Made by a program: the position numbers and the translations under genes. Below are positions 1 through 4,931 of a stretch of DNA of 6,575 bases, piece after piece (position 1 is the first letter of the stretch; each line of letters opens with the position of its first letter). The notes below the pieces were generated by a model that saw nothing but the letters and a program-made list of their open reading frames with translations, made no database searches and had not been told where the DNA came from. The stretch lies in the NCBI GenBank assembly GCA_027081695.1, contig JALWJI010000026.1:1-6575 (forward strand). The letters run 5' to 3'. The stretch is from Acidilobaceae archaeon. Lineage in GTDB: Archaea > Thermoproteota > Thermoprotei_A > Sulfolobales > Acidilobaceae.

Positions 1-22
1 ATACGGTTGTTGCGGAGAAGCC

Positions 23-913
23 CTAGGCAGTATATGCCACGATTATTCCTATGACTCCTAGGGCTCCGCCTAATACATGGTTTATTCTGACTTCCTCCAT
101 TAGTGCTTCTCCTGCTATTCGGCTGAGATATATTGTATGTATGGGGAAGAGGCTGATTAGTATTACTGCTCTGGCGACGGGTAGGTCTGTTAACGCTATG
201 TATCTTGACATTTGTGCGAGCGCGACTATGGCTGCGGCAGCAATTGCTGCTTTTAGGGCTGTTCCTAGAGTGTTCTTGTATCTCATGGATCTTGACAGGT
301 CTCTCCATGTGTATGAGAGAACTATTGGTAGTGCTGAAGCATATGAGATCGTTGTGCCCCATAGGGGACTCGCTCCTTGAACACCAGCATATCTTACTAG
401 GATTGCTGAGGAGGCGAACATGAATACTGAAGCGATCCCAGATAGGAGGCCTAGCTTATAGTTAACTCCCTGTAGCTCTACTCCGCTCGGTCTGAAGCTG
501 GCTAGGAATACGCCTAGGGTTGTTAATGATAGTCCTGCCACTAGTGGTAGAGATAGTGGTTCTCCCAAAAGTATCGCCGCTAGAAACGCTGAGACTAGTA
601 TAGTGGGGCTTGTAAGCACGCTTGCAGTAGCTGCTCCCAGCGCTGATACAGCCAAGTAGAATAATAGTCTTCCGGCGACGAAATTGAACATTCCTGCTAG
701 AATATATGCTAGTATGGCCTTGGCTGGTGGAAGAGGATCTCCCGATAATATAGCGAATATTGCTAGGAGAGGTGTTCCTACTAGGAGGCTTATTGCAAGC
801 ATTGCTCTCGGCGTGAGTCTCGTTACTGCTTTTCTTACAAGTACGTCGCTTCCCGCAAATAGGAATCCCGACATGAATGCTGCTATATATCCTGTTGTCT
901 CCGGCGTCGCCAC
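23..913 (-). CDS. DMT-superfamily (EamA-type) membrane transporter, 296 aa
   Basis: Predicted integral membrane transporter of the drug/metabolite superfamily, with ten helices in two tandem EamA repeats (about residues 7-140 and 152-296). Seen in the sequence: the N-terminal helix GYIAAFMSGFLFAGSDVLVR has the usual EamA opening, and each repeat ends in a GE-plus-glycine-rich helix (LLGEPL...TTLGVFL at 116-137, GEALMEE...GVIGIIV at 268-292). The length matches the family norm of about 300 residues. The start is GTG at 913-911. The frame is open upstream to a TAG at 983-985 but has no other ATG, GTG or TTG. Starting at Met14 would cut into helix 1. GGGAG abuts the GTG, too close for a normal ribosome site, so translation may be near-leaderless. 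Substrate cannot be inferred; family members move amino acids, sugars, nucleotides and other metabolites. It follows the 238-aa gene by 108 bases and may be separately transcribed. Confident on family only. Confidence 0.88.
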   Translation of the reverse strand: MATPETTGYIAAFMSGFLFAGSDVLVRKAVTRLTPRAMLAISLLVGTPLLAIFAILSGDPLPPAKAILAYILAGMFNFVAGRLLFYLAVSALGAATASVLTSPTILVSAFLAAILLGEPLSLPLVAGLSLTTLGVFLASFRPSGVELQGVNYKLGLLSGIASVFMFASSAILVRYAGVQGASPLWGTTISYASALPIVLSYTWRDLSRSMRYKNTLGTALKAAIAAAAIVALAQMSRYIALTDLPVARAVILISLFPIHTIYLSRIAGEALMEEVRINHVLGGALGVIGIIVAYTA

Positions 914-940
914 TCCCTGTAACCTATTATCTCTACGATA

Positions 941-950
941 GATATAACTC
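941..950 (-). promoter_or_regulatory. Possible TATA box for the EamA transporter gene
   Basis: On the minus strand this reads GAGTTATATC. Its centre lies about 32 bases before the GTG at 913, which would put a transcript start about 5-7 bases before the GTG, consistent with the absence of a well-spaced ribosome site. A 5-bp inverted repeat (TATCT at 928-932, AGATA at 940-944, 7-base spacer) overlaps it and could be an operator. Position and composition are the only evidence. Confidence 0.35.
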
Positions 951-1015
951 CTAGATAAATAATCTGTGGAGACCCAACAATACTAAAATATATGGTTCAT
1001 GTAGCCAACTAGTTT

Positions 1016-1023
1016 ATCACCTC
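1016..1023 (-). promoter_or_regulatory. Orphan Shine-Dalgarno-like sequence just after the 238-aa gene
   Basis: GAGGTGAT on the minus strand, overlapping the TGA stop of the membrane protein gene, is an eight-base complement of the archaeal 16S tail (AUCACCUC). The starts within reach give only TTG GCT ACA TGA (1008-997) or an ATG at 1000 that stops after five codons. It therefore serves no visible gene; it may be chance or a relic of a lost downstream gene. Confidence 0.4.
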
Positions 1024-1738
1024 AAAGAAATTCCTCATTAAAGTCCGGTAAGTAGAGTTTAACTAGTTCCTCTACCTCCTGATAGGCACTACCAAGCCCT
1101 TTTAGACAACGCAACAACACTACTATAGCCTTTCCATACCCGTACTCGATAACAGGCCTATATGGATCGAGGATCCTTATCTCGCCATTGACTTCTTCCT
1201 CTAACCTGTTACACTTCCGTGTGGGCTTGTTCAATTTGAAAATTTTCCTAACTTTTCCGATCTTTTTTGAAAGATATAGGCTTAGACTTGCTAGCTCTAC
1301 TATTGATTTCGCATTCTTTTCTTGCCGTGGAACGAATTCTTTTACTATGACTAGATAGAGCCTTGTATTGTCCGGTATAAGCAGGTAGACGATTTCCCCA
1401 GTCTTCCGCTTAGCGGATATGAGAGTATAGCCTGCGTATCTGAGGATTCCGTATGCCTCTGGCTCAAGTAGCTTTATCAGATCTGTGAGGAACTTTCTTG
1501 TTCTTTTATAGTATGAGGATGATAGTCCGTAGATTATTGCTATATCGACTGGGAGCATTGCTAGGACTATGAACAATGCCATGAGAATTGTTTTTTCACC
1601 TGTCACGTAATAGGCATAGTATATTGCTATAGCAACTAGCGTGCTGGTTATTATTATGAATTTGAGTATTTTCTTGGGGAACTGTTCTAGTTTTTCTAAT
1701 GCATCTTTTCCATATGTTGGTAGCCTTATATCGCTCAT
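1022..1738 (-). CDS. Unrecognised membrane protein with two N-terminal helices, 238 aa
   Basis: I do not recognise this family. A short basic N-terminus with a possible helix (residues 10-24) is followed by two hydrophobic helices at about 25-45 and 49-71, joined by a tight turn (TGEK). About 165 mostly soluble residues follow. The lysine/arginine-rich stretch after helix 2 (YYKRTRK, 76-82) suggests, by the positive-inside rule, that both ends are cytoplasmic. The soluble part alternates strand-like segments (EIVYLLIP, LYLVIVKEF, KAIVVLLRC) with basic helices, including a very basic patch at 157-175. No catalytic motif stands out; the two cysteines (176, 211) are far apart. The ATG start at 1738 is supported by AAAAGGTG at 1753-1746, 7 bases upstream. 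It lies 94 bases after the PrpD-family gene, with a stem-loop in between. It could be a lineage-specific crenarchaeal membrane protein; no function is proposed. Confidence 0.8.
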   Translation of the reverse strand: MSDIRLPTYGKDALEKLEQFPKKILKFIIITSTLVAIAIYYAYYVTGEKTILMALFIVLAMLPVDIAIIYGLSSSYYKRTRKFLTDLIKLLEPEAYGILRYAGYTLISAKRKTGEIVYLLIPDNTRLYLVIVKEFVPRQEKNAKSIVELASLSLYLSKKIGKVRKIFKLNKPTRKCNRLEEEVNGEIRILDPYRPVIEYGYGKAIVVLLRCLKGLGSAYQEVEELVKLYLPDFNEEFL

Positions 1739-1745
1739 ATCATGG

Positions 1746-1753
1746 CACCTTTT
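1746..1753 (-). promoter_or_regulatory. Ribosome binding site of the 238-aa membrane protein gene
   Basis: AAAAGGTG on the minus strand, 7 bases before the ATG at 1738. The GGTG core pairs with the archaeal 16S tail. It chooses the ATG at 1738 over an out-of-frame ATG at 1743-1741. Confidence 0.6.
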
Positions 1754-1770
1754 CCTATATCAGTGTATGG

Positions 1771-1788
1771 GTATGCATAGTTTTGCTT
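1771..1788 (-). promoter_or_regulatory. Weak candidate promoter (BRE/TATA-like) for the 238-aa gene
   Basis: The minus strand reads AAGCAAAACTATGCATAC here: a purine/A-rich stretch resembling a TFB element, followed by an imperfect TATA-like CTATGCAT. Spacing would place a transcript start near 1750, about a dozen bases before the ATG. The TATA match is poor, so read-through from the PrpD operon is equally possible. Confidence 0.22.
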
Positions 1789-1811
1789 TCCAGTTTTGTA
1801 TCATGGTTTTG

Positions 1812-1850
1812 GCCAAGATTTTCTCGTAGTGATTATTCGAGAATCTCGGC
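1812..1850 (-). other. Stem-loop spanning the PrpD-family stop codon
   Basis: In the minus-strand transcript GCCGAGATT (1850-1842) pairs with AATCTTGGC (1820-1812): nine pairs, one of them G-U. Then CTCG (1841-1838) pairs with CGAG (1826-1823) across a two-base AA bulge, leaving an 11-base loop at 1837-1827. The TAA stop (1835-1833) lies in the loop. No T-run follows, so it does not look like a classic terminator. It may affect transcript stability or processing, or separate expression of the upstream operon from the downstream gene. The pairing is read directly; the role is unknown. Confidence 0.5.
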
Positions 1851-3146
1851 TAAGATCATGTCTGGTTCGGCATCAATTAGCTTATCTAACACTGCTTGGT
1901 CTATGGGTGTCATGTACTTTTTGAGGCTCCTTGCTTTGTGTAGTACTCCTAATATGTTGTCTCCTCTTCTTGGATCTCCCTTTGGATGAAGAACTGTCTC
2001 GCTATACTCTTTATTTCTTATCTTTATTGTGACAGTTGATGGTTGTTCTTCTGGATACCTGGCGGTGTAGTCTTTGTCTTCTACTAGGACTACTTTTCTT
2101 CTGAGCGATTTTATTCTGGGATCGTTTAGTGATTTGCTAATTGTTTCGAAGTCTACTGATCTATGCACAAGCATAGTTGCAATTAGGTGTGGTATGCTGA
2201 ACCTGGCTTCTTCCACGGATACGGGATCCTGTTTTCCTGCCACGTTTATGGCTTCTTTGAATAGCCTTACTTTTATTTCCTGGATCCCGTCGGGATAGAC
2301 TTGTGTTTTTTCTAGTATTTTTTCTACTGCTTCGATTGTAGTGTGGCTGTGTCTACATGTTGGATAGAGCTTGTAGCCGTTGAGGACGATTCCTCTCTTT
2401 TCAAATGACTTCATTGTGCACTCTCCTCGCAGAAGTCTACAGGATTCGTGTAGTGCTCCCGGTATCCTCGCAGGTTCTGTTTCAGCCGCGGCTCCTGCTA
2501 GTAGGCCTGTGAGAACTGCGTTCGTGGGAGATAGGGGCTTGTATAGTGCTTGAGAGTTGTTTATTGTCCACAGTCCTCCTATATATGCTGATGCAATATC
2601 TAATGTCGATTCGAGTAGTTTTCTCTGTGGCCCATGTCTTACAAGTATGTAGGTGATTGCTGCTACTAGTGCTCCTGTGCTCGAGGTCGAGTGCCAATAT
2701 GTATAATGGCTCCTACCATAATAGCTCCCCAGGTATAGTGCTGCTTCATATGATGCTATGATGGTCTTTAGAATCTCGCTCATCTGTCTCTCTCTACCAT
2801 ATGCTAGTATTATAGGTATGGATACGCTACCTACGTGTATTAGGGCTTCTGCTAGCCAGTCATCATACTCTAGGCTGTGGGATAAGAAGGCCATTGCCGC
2901 GGATGCTCCTCTAGGAGTAGACATATGGCCTAGTCCCGGTATTCGTATGCCTTCCTTCCTACCTGTTTCCCCGAGGCGCATAGCGTATAGTGAAGCCTTC
3001 TTGTATACTCTCGGGGCCGCCGCCATTACTGCATATGTATCTATTAGAGCAGTCCTAGCGGCTTCTAATTCTTGTCTGCCGAGTTCATTGTATGCCTCGA
3101 TTATTTTATCCACGATGTCCGCTACCACATCCTTTCCCACTATCAC
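1833..3146 (-). CDS. MmgE/PrpD-family protein (2-methylcitrate dehydratase-like), 437 aa
   Basis: Member of the MmgE/PrpD family, which includes 2-methylcitrate dehydratase, cis-aconitate decarboxylase and iminodisuccinate epimerase; most act on small di- or tricarboxylic acids in the cytoplasm without a cofactor. Family landmarks in order: ALIDTYAVMAAA (33-44), the AFLSHSLEYDD motif (86-96), HVGSVSIP (104-111), WHSTSSTGAL (151-160), YKPLSPTNA (202-210), YKLYPTCRHSH (258-268) and EEARFSIPH (312-320). By analogy with cis-aconitate decarboxylase, Asp95/Asp96, His104, His152, Lys203 and His266/268 are active-site candidates. The usual KPLH or KRLH plus glycine is KPLSPT here, so the exact reaction may differ. 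Length is typical. The start is GTG at 3146-3144 with a GGAGG just upstream; the GTG at codon 3 is an alternative. It begins 12 bases after the DUF4387 stop, so it is third in the AtuA operon. Family call is firm, substrate unknown. Confidence 0.9.
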   Translation of the reverse strand: MIVGKDVVADIVDKIIEAYNELGRQELEAARTALIDTYAVMAAAPRVYKKASLYAMRLGETGRKEGIRIPGLGHMSTPRGASAAMAFLSHSLEYDDWLAEALIHVGSVSIPIILAYGRERQMSEILKTIIASYEAALYLGSYYGRSHYTYWHSTSSTGALVAAITYILVRHGPQRKLLESTLDIASAYIGGLWTINNSQALYKPLSPTNAVLTGLLAGAAAETEPARIPGALHESCRLLRGECTMKSFEKRGIVLNGYKLYPTCRHSHTTIEAVEKILEKTQVYPDGIQEIKVRLFKEAINVAGKQDPVSVEEARFSIPHLIATMLVHRSVDFETISKSLNDPRIKSLRRKVVLVEDKDYTARYPEEQPSTVTIKIRNKEYSETVLHPKGDPRRGDNILGVLHKARSLKKYMTPIDQAVLDKLIDAEPDMILAEILE

Positions 3147-3156
3147 TCTCCCTCCA
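3147..3156 (-). promoter_or_regulatory. Strong ribosome binding site of the PrpD-family gene
   Basis: GTGGAGGGAGA lies immediately before GTG 3146, inside the 12-base gap after the DUF4387 stop and reaching back to 3157. GGAGG ends 4 bases from this GTG and 10 bases from the in-frame GTG at codon 3 (3140-3138), so either could be the true start. It supports internal translation initiation within one polycistronic transcript. Confidence 0.65.
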
Positions 3157-3158
3157 CG

Positions 3159-3473
3159 TTATTTACAGCCGAAAGGTATCTCGAGCTCTAGTAGAGGAGC
3201 ATGTTGTTGTGCACCGTAAACGTCGGTGTCGCCAGGGTGACCGGCTGGTATCTTGCGCGGAATATTGATTTTGACCGCGTTAGCCGGCTCATAAAGGATT
3301 ACTTCTATCCTTGAGGGATTCTCCTTGTATAAGGATGCTATCCTCTCAGGTGTTAGATAACTATAGGCTTTAACAGCACATTCTTTCTCTCTAAAGAGTA
3401 TATCTATAGTTATGGCGAATGGTCCAGCGTTTTTACTCCTGATAATACTCGCTACATCAATGAGCCTAGCCAT
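3159..3473 (-). CDS. DUF4387-family protein, 104 aa
   Basis: Small soluble protein of the DUF4387 family, recognised from its two diagnostic blocks: IRSKNAGPF (11-19) near the N-terminus and TDVYGAQQHAPLL (83-95) near the C-terminus, with the intermediate LTPERIASLY and YEPANAVKI segments also family-like. Full length for the family (about 100 residues). No signal peptide or membrane helix. The reaction is unknown. As I recall, the family is usually encoded beside AtuA/DUF1446 proteins and is sometimes fused to them, so it is probably a partner subunit; that recollection is unverified here. The ATG lies 3 bases after the AtuA stop, and its ribosome site GAGGTG overlaps the AtuA stop codon region, so the two are translationally close-coupled. 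The invariant-looking His91 and the Arg12/Lys14/Asn15 cluster are the obvious candidate functional residues (inference). Confidence 0.9.
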   Translation of the reverse strand: MARLIDVASIIRSKNAGPFAITIDILFREKECAVKAYSYLTPERIASLYKENPSRIEVILYEPANAVKINIPRKIPAGHPGDTDVYGAQQHAPLLELEIPFGCK

Positions 3474-3476
3474 ATC

Positions 3477-4826
3477 TTACACCTCTAGAACTCTAATGAA
3501 TGAAAATTCTAGGGGATCATGTTCTTCTATCAGGTGCCATATGCTCCACTCGTATGCCTTTCCAGCATATAAGTCGCTTGGACTGAAGGGTAATGCCAAG
3601 TTCCCCGCCGTCGTTATGCGTCCTGGCCATCCCAGGTGGAGTAGCGTGCTTCTCACGGCGCCTGCTATCGTCTTTGCTAGTTCTTTATCCCTTGAGACCA
3701 CTTCGATGATTATACCAAGCTCATGACCTGGTACTGGATTTGGCTCTCTATAACCCATAACGGCGTTAGCCCCGTAAAAGTGGACATATATGTTGTATTC
3801 TCCGTGTATTCGTTCCTTGACAGCTTCAATGGCTTTATCTACAAGCTCTTCTCTCCTCGATATGAATAAGGGATCACGTACTCCGGCAACAACAACATAT
3901 CTATGGCCTGCCAGCCGTGCACCTTCTAGCTTTACGTATCTCTCCTCTAAATCAACCCAGCCCGTTCCCTTTACGACAACATGTCCGTCGCCAGCCTCCT
4001 CGTATGTAGCCTGTGAGAGGTCAGCGTATCCTCCCGGCACATATTCCCTGAAGGGATCAGTCCTCTCATATAATGCATGCTCCGCGACACTCAACACTGT
4101 AGCTCTCCTAGAAGGATTAACCGGGTAAACCTCAAACTCACCGTTTCTAAGTACACCCATCATACCGTCGCTACCACTTCCGGGCTCAGCTGCTATGGCA
4201 CCACACTCTAGGACCTTACCGAGGTGAACCGCTAAGCCCTTGTGTTGCTTCTTTATCCATGGGAGTGCAGCGAATACCGCAACATCTACTACTCTTCCGG
4301 CGACAATAATATCTGGCTCTTCTTCCAAGGCCTTCATTATAGGTTCAACGCCTAGCTGGGCGACTATCCGTGTGGATTCTCTTATCCTCTCCTCTGTTAG
4401 GTCTCCTAAAGGATTGTTTCTGCCGAGGGAGAAGTGTTTTCTTTGTTTGAGGAGTTCTATGAGTTTTTGTTTATTGACGTCACTGTATACCACGGCTATC
4501 CTAGCCTTGTAACCTTTTTTGTTGAGTATTCTTTTTATTATGGCAAGGGTTTTGTCTACGTGGGGTTTTGCCCCTGCACCACCGGCAGTACCTATTGCTA
4601 AGGGTATCTCGTGCTTGTAAGATGCCTCTATTAGTAGCGTGAGGTCCCTGTAGAGCATGGAGTCTGTTACGAATGGTACTCCTTCTCCTAGATAGTAGGG
4701 TCCTGGATCAGTGGATCCTGCATCTACGGCGATAATATCGGGTTCCTCCAGGAGGGCCAATTCTAGGCTTTCTTTGGGAAAACCGTATCCTAGTATTGCT
4801 GTGGGAGCATATATCCTAGTTTCCAA
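3477..4826 (-). CDS. AtuA-like (acyclic terpene utilisation, DUF1446) family protein, 449 aa
   Basis: Soluble protein of the AtuA/DUF1446 family, named for a Pseudomonas acyclic-terpene locus; the catalysed reaction is not established. Motifs seen: DAGSTDPGPYYLG (35-47), GTAGGAGAKPHVD (79-91), VAGRVVDVAVFAALPW (175-190), and HLGKVLECGAIAAEPGSGSD (201-220), corresponding to the family's GR-x-x-D and G/H-x-x-x-E-C-G blocks, plus FSPSDLY (414-420). Glycine-rich loops and conserved Asp, His, Glu and Cys suggest an enzyme that binds a phosphorylated or acidic ligand (inference). The start is TTG at 4826-4824: the frame stays open upstream to a TAA at 4869-4871 but offers no other start, and GGTG lies 10 bases upstream. 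It is first in an operon with DUF4387 (3-base gap) and the PrpD-family gene, and is transcribed divergently from an ABC importer. Family call firm, function open. Confidence 0.9.
   Translation of the reverse strand: METRIYAPTAILGYGFPKESLELALLEEPDIIAVDAGSTDPGPYYLGEGVPFVTDSMLYRDLTLLIEASYKHEIPLAIGTAGGAGAKPHVDKTLAIIKRILNKKGYKARIAVVYSDVNKQKLIELLKQRKHFSLGRNNPLGDLTEERIRESTRIVAQLGVEPIMKALEEEPDIIVAGRVVDVAVFAALPWIKKQHKGLAVHLGKVLECGAIAAEPGSGSDGMMGVLRNGEFEVYPVNPSRRATVLSVAEHALYERTDPFREYVPGGYADLSQATYEEAGDGHVVVKGTGWVDLEERYVKLEGARLAGHRYVVVAGVRDPLFISRREELVDKAIEAVKERIHGEYNIYVHFYGANAVMGYREPNPVPGHELGIIIEVVSRDKELAKTIAGAVRSTLLHLGWPGRITTAGNLALPFSPSDLYAGKAYEWSIWHLIEEHDPLEFSFIRVLEV
3480..3491 (-). promoter_or_regulatory. 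Ribosome binding site of DUF4387 inside the end of the AtuA gene
   Basis: GTTCTAGAGGTG on the minus strand encodes the last AtuA residues and carries GAGGTG, a six-base match to the archaeal anti-Shine-Dalgarno, 6 bases before the ATG at 3473. This fixes the DUF4387 start and implies translational coupling with the upstream gene. The first ten bases recur exactly at 4938-4947 upstream of an internal ATG of the ABC ATPase gene. Confidence 0.7.
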
Positions 4827-4867
4827 TCTAGAACCACACCACTCACGTATTTGTACATGAACTAGAA

Positions 4868-4880
4868 GTTATTTTTACAA
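4868..4880 (-). promoter_or_regulatory. Candidate TATA box of the AtuA operon
   Basis: TTGTAAAAATAAC on the minus strand, centred near 4873. The usual archaeal spacing of about 26 bases predicts a transcript start near 4847, giving a leader of roughly 20 bases that contains the GGTG ribosome site before the TTG at 4826. It is the most AT-rich block on this strand at a suitable distance. Confidence 0.4.
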
Positions 4881-4904
4881 TTACAGTTTTCTTATCATCA
4901 GAGA

Positions 4905-4914
4905 ATACTTATAG
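4905..4914 (+). promoter_or_regulatory. Candidate TATA box of the ABC transporter operon
   Basis: ATACTTATAG, centred near 4911. About 26 bases of spacing predicts a transcript start around 4935-4938, at or just after the first ATG (4932). This favours the second in-frame ATG at 4953, which has a GAGG 5 bases upstream, unless the transcript begins a few bases earlier and is leaderless from 4932. Confidence 0.45.
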
Positions 4915-4931
4915 CCTCTTAATACGAGCTA

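Larger units (their letters stand above)
4827..4931. promoter_or_regulatory. Divergent promoter region between the AtuA operon and the ABC importer
   Basis: These 105 bases separate two divergent transcription units and contain TATA-like elements for both strands. Inverted copies of an 8-mer lie near the edges: TCTAGAAC at 4827-4834 and GTTCTAGA at 4938-4945 (just inside the annotated ATPase ORF). A central AACT-AGA-AGTT palindrome lies at 4860-4870, and a TGTACA palindrome at 4852-4857. The arrangement suits a shared regulator controlling uptake and breakdown together, but no regulator gene is in the window. Confidence 0.5.

Noticed and set aside
1..22. Gene or regulatory element at the left edge
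   Set aside because: Only 22 bases follow the transporter stop; too short to call anything.
51..423. Overlapping plus-strand open frames opposite the EamA transporter
   Set aside because: The minus-strand frame encodes a complete two-repeat EamA protein; these are its mirror frames.
1755..1810. Possible C/D-box guide RNA between the PrpD and membrane protein genes (ATGATAC then CTGA on the minus strand)
   Set aside because: The box C match has two mismatches and there are no internal D-prime/C-prime boxes.
1812..1832. Classic hairpin-plus-T-run terminator after the PrpD gene
   Set aside because: The hairpin is real, but the sequence following it on the minus strand is A-rich with no T-run, so a terminator call is not supported.
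2758..3219. 153-codon open frame on the plus strand opposite the PrpD-family gene
   Set aside because: It is antisense to a gene with clear family motifs throughout. Its translation is serine-rich and low in complexity, with no recognisable domain.
3412..3726. 104-codon open frame on the plus strand across the DUF4387/AtuA junction
   Set aside because: Both minus-strand genes are strongly supported by family motifs and a ribosome site at their junction; this frame has no motif of its own.
4891..4904. Possible C/D-box guide RNA start (CTGATGA on the minus strand)
   Set aside because: The first base does not fit box C (A/G expected), and I found no properly spaced D-prime, C-prime and D boxes downstream.
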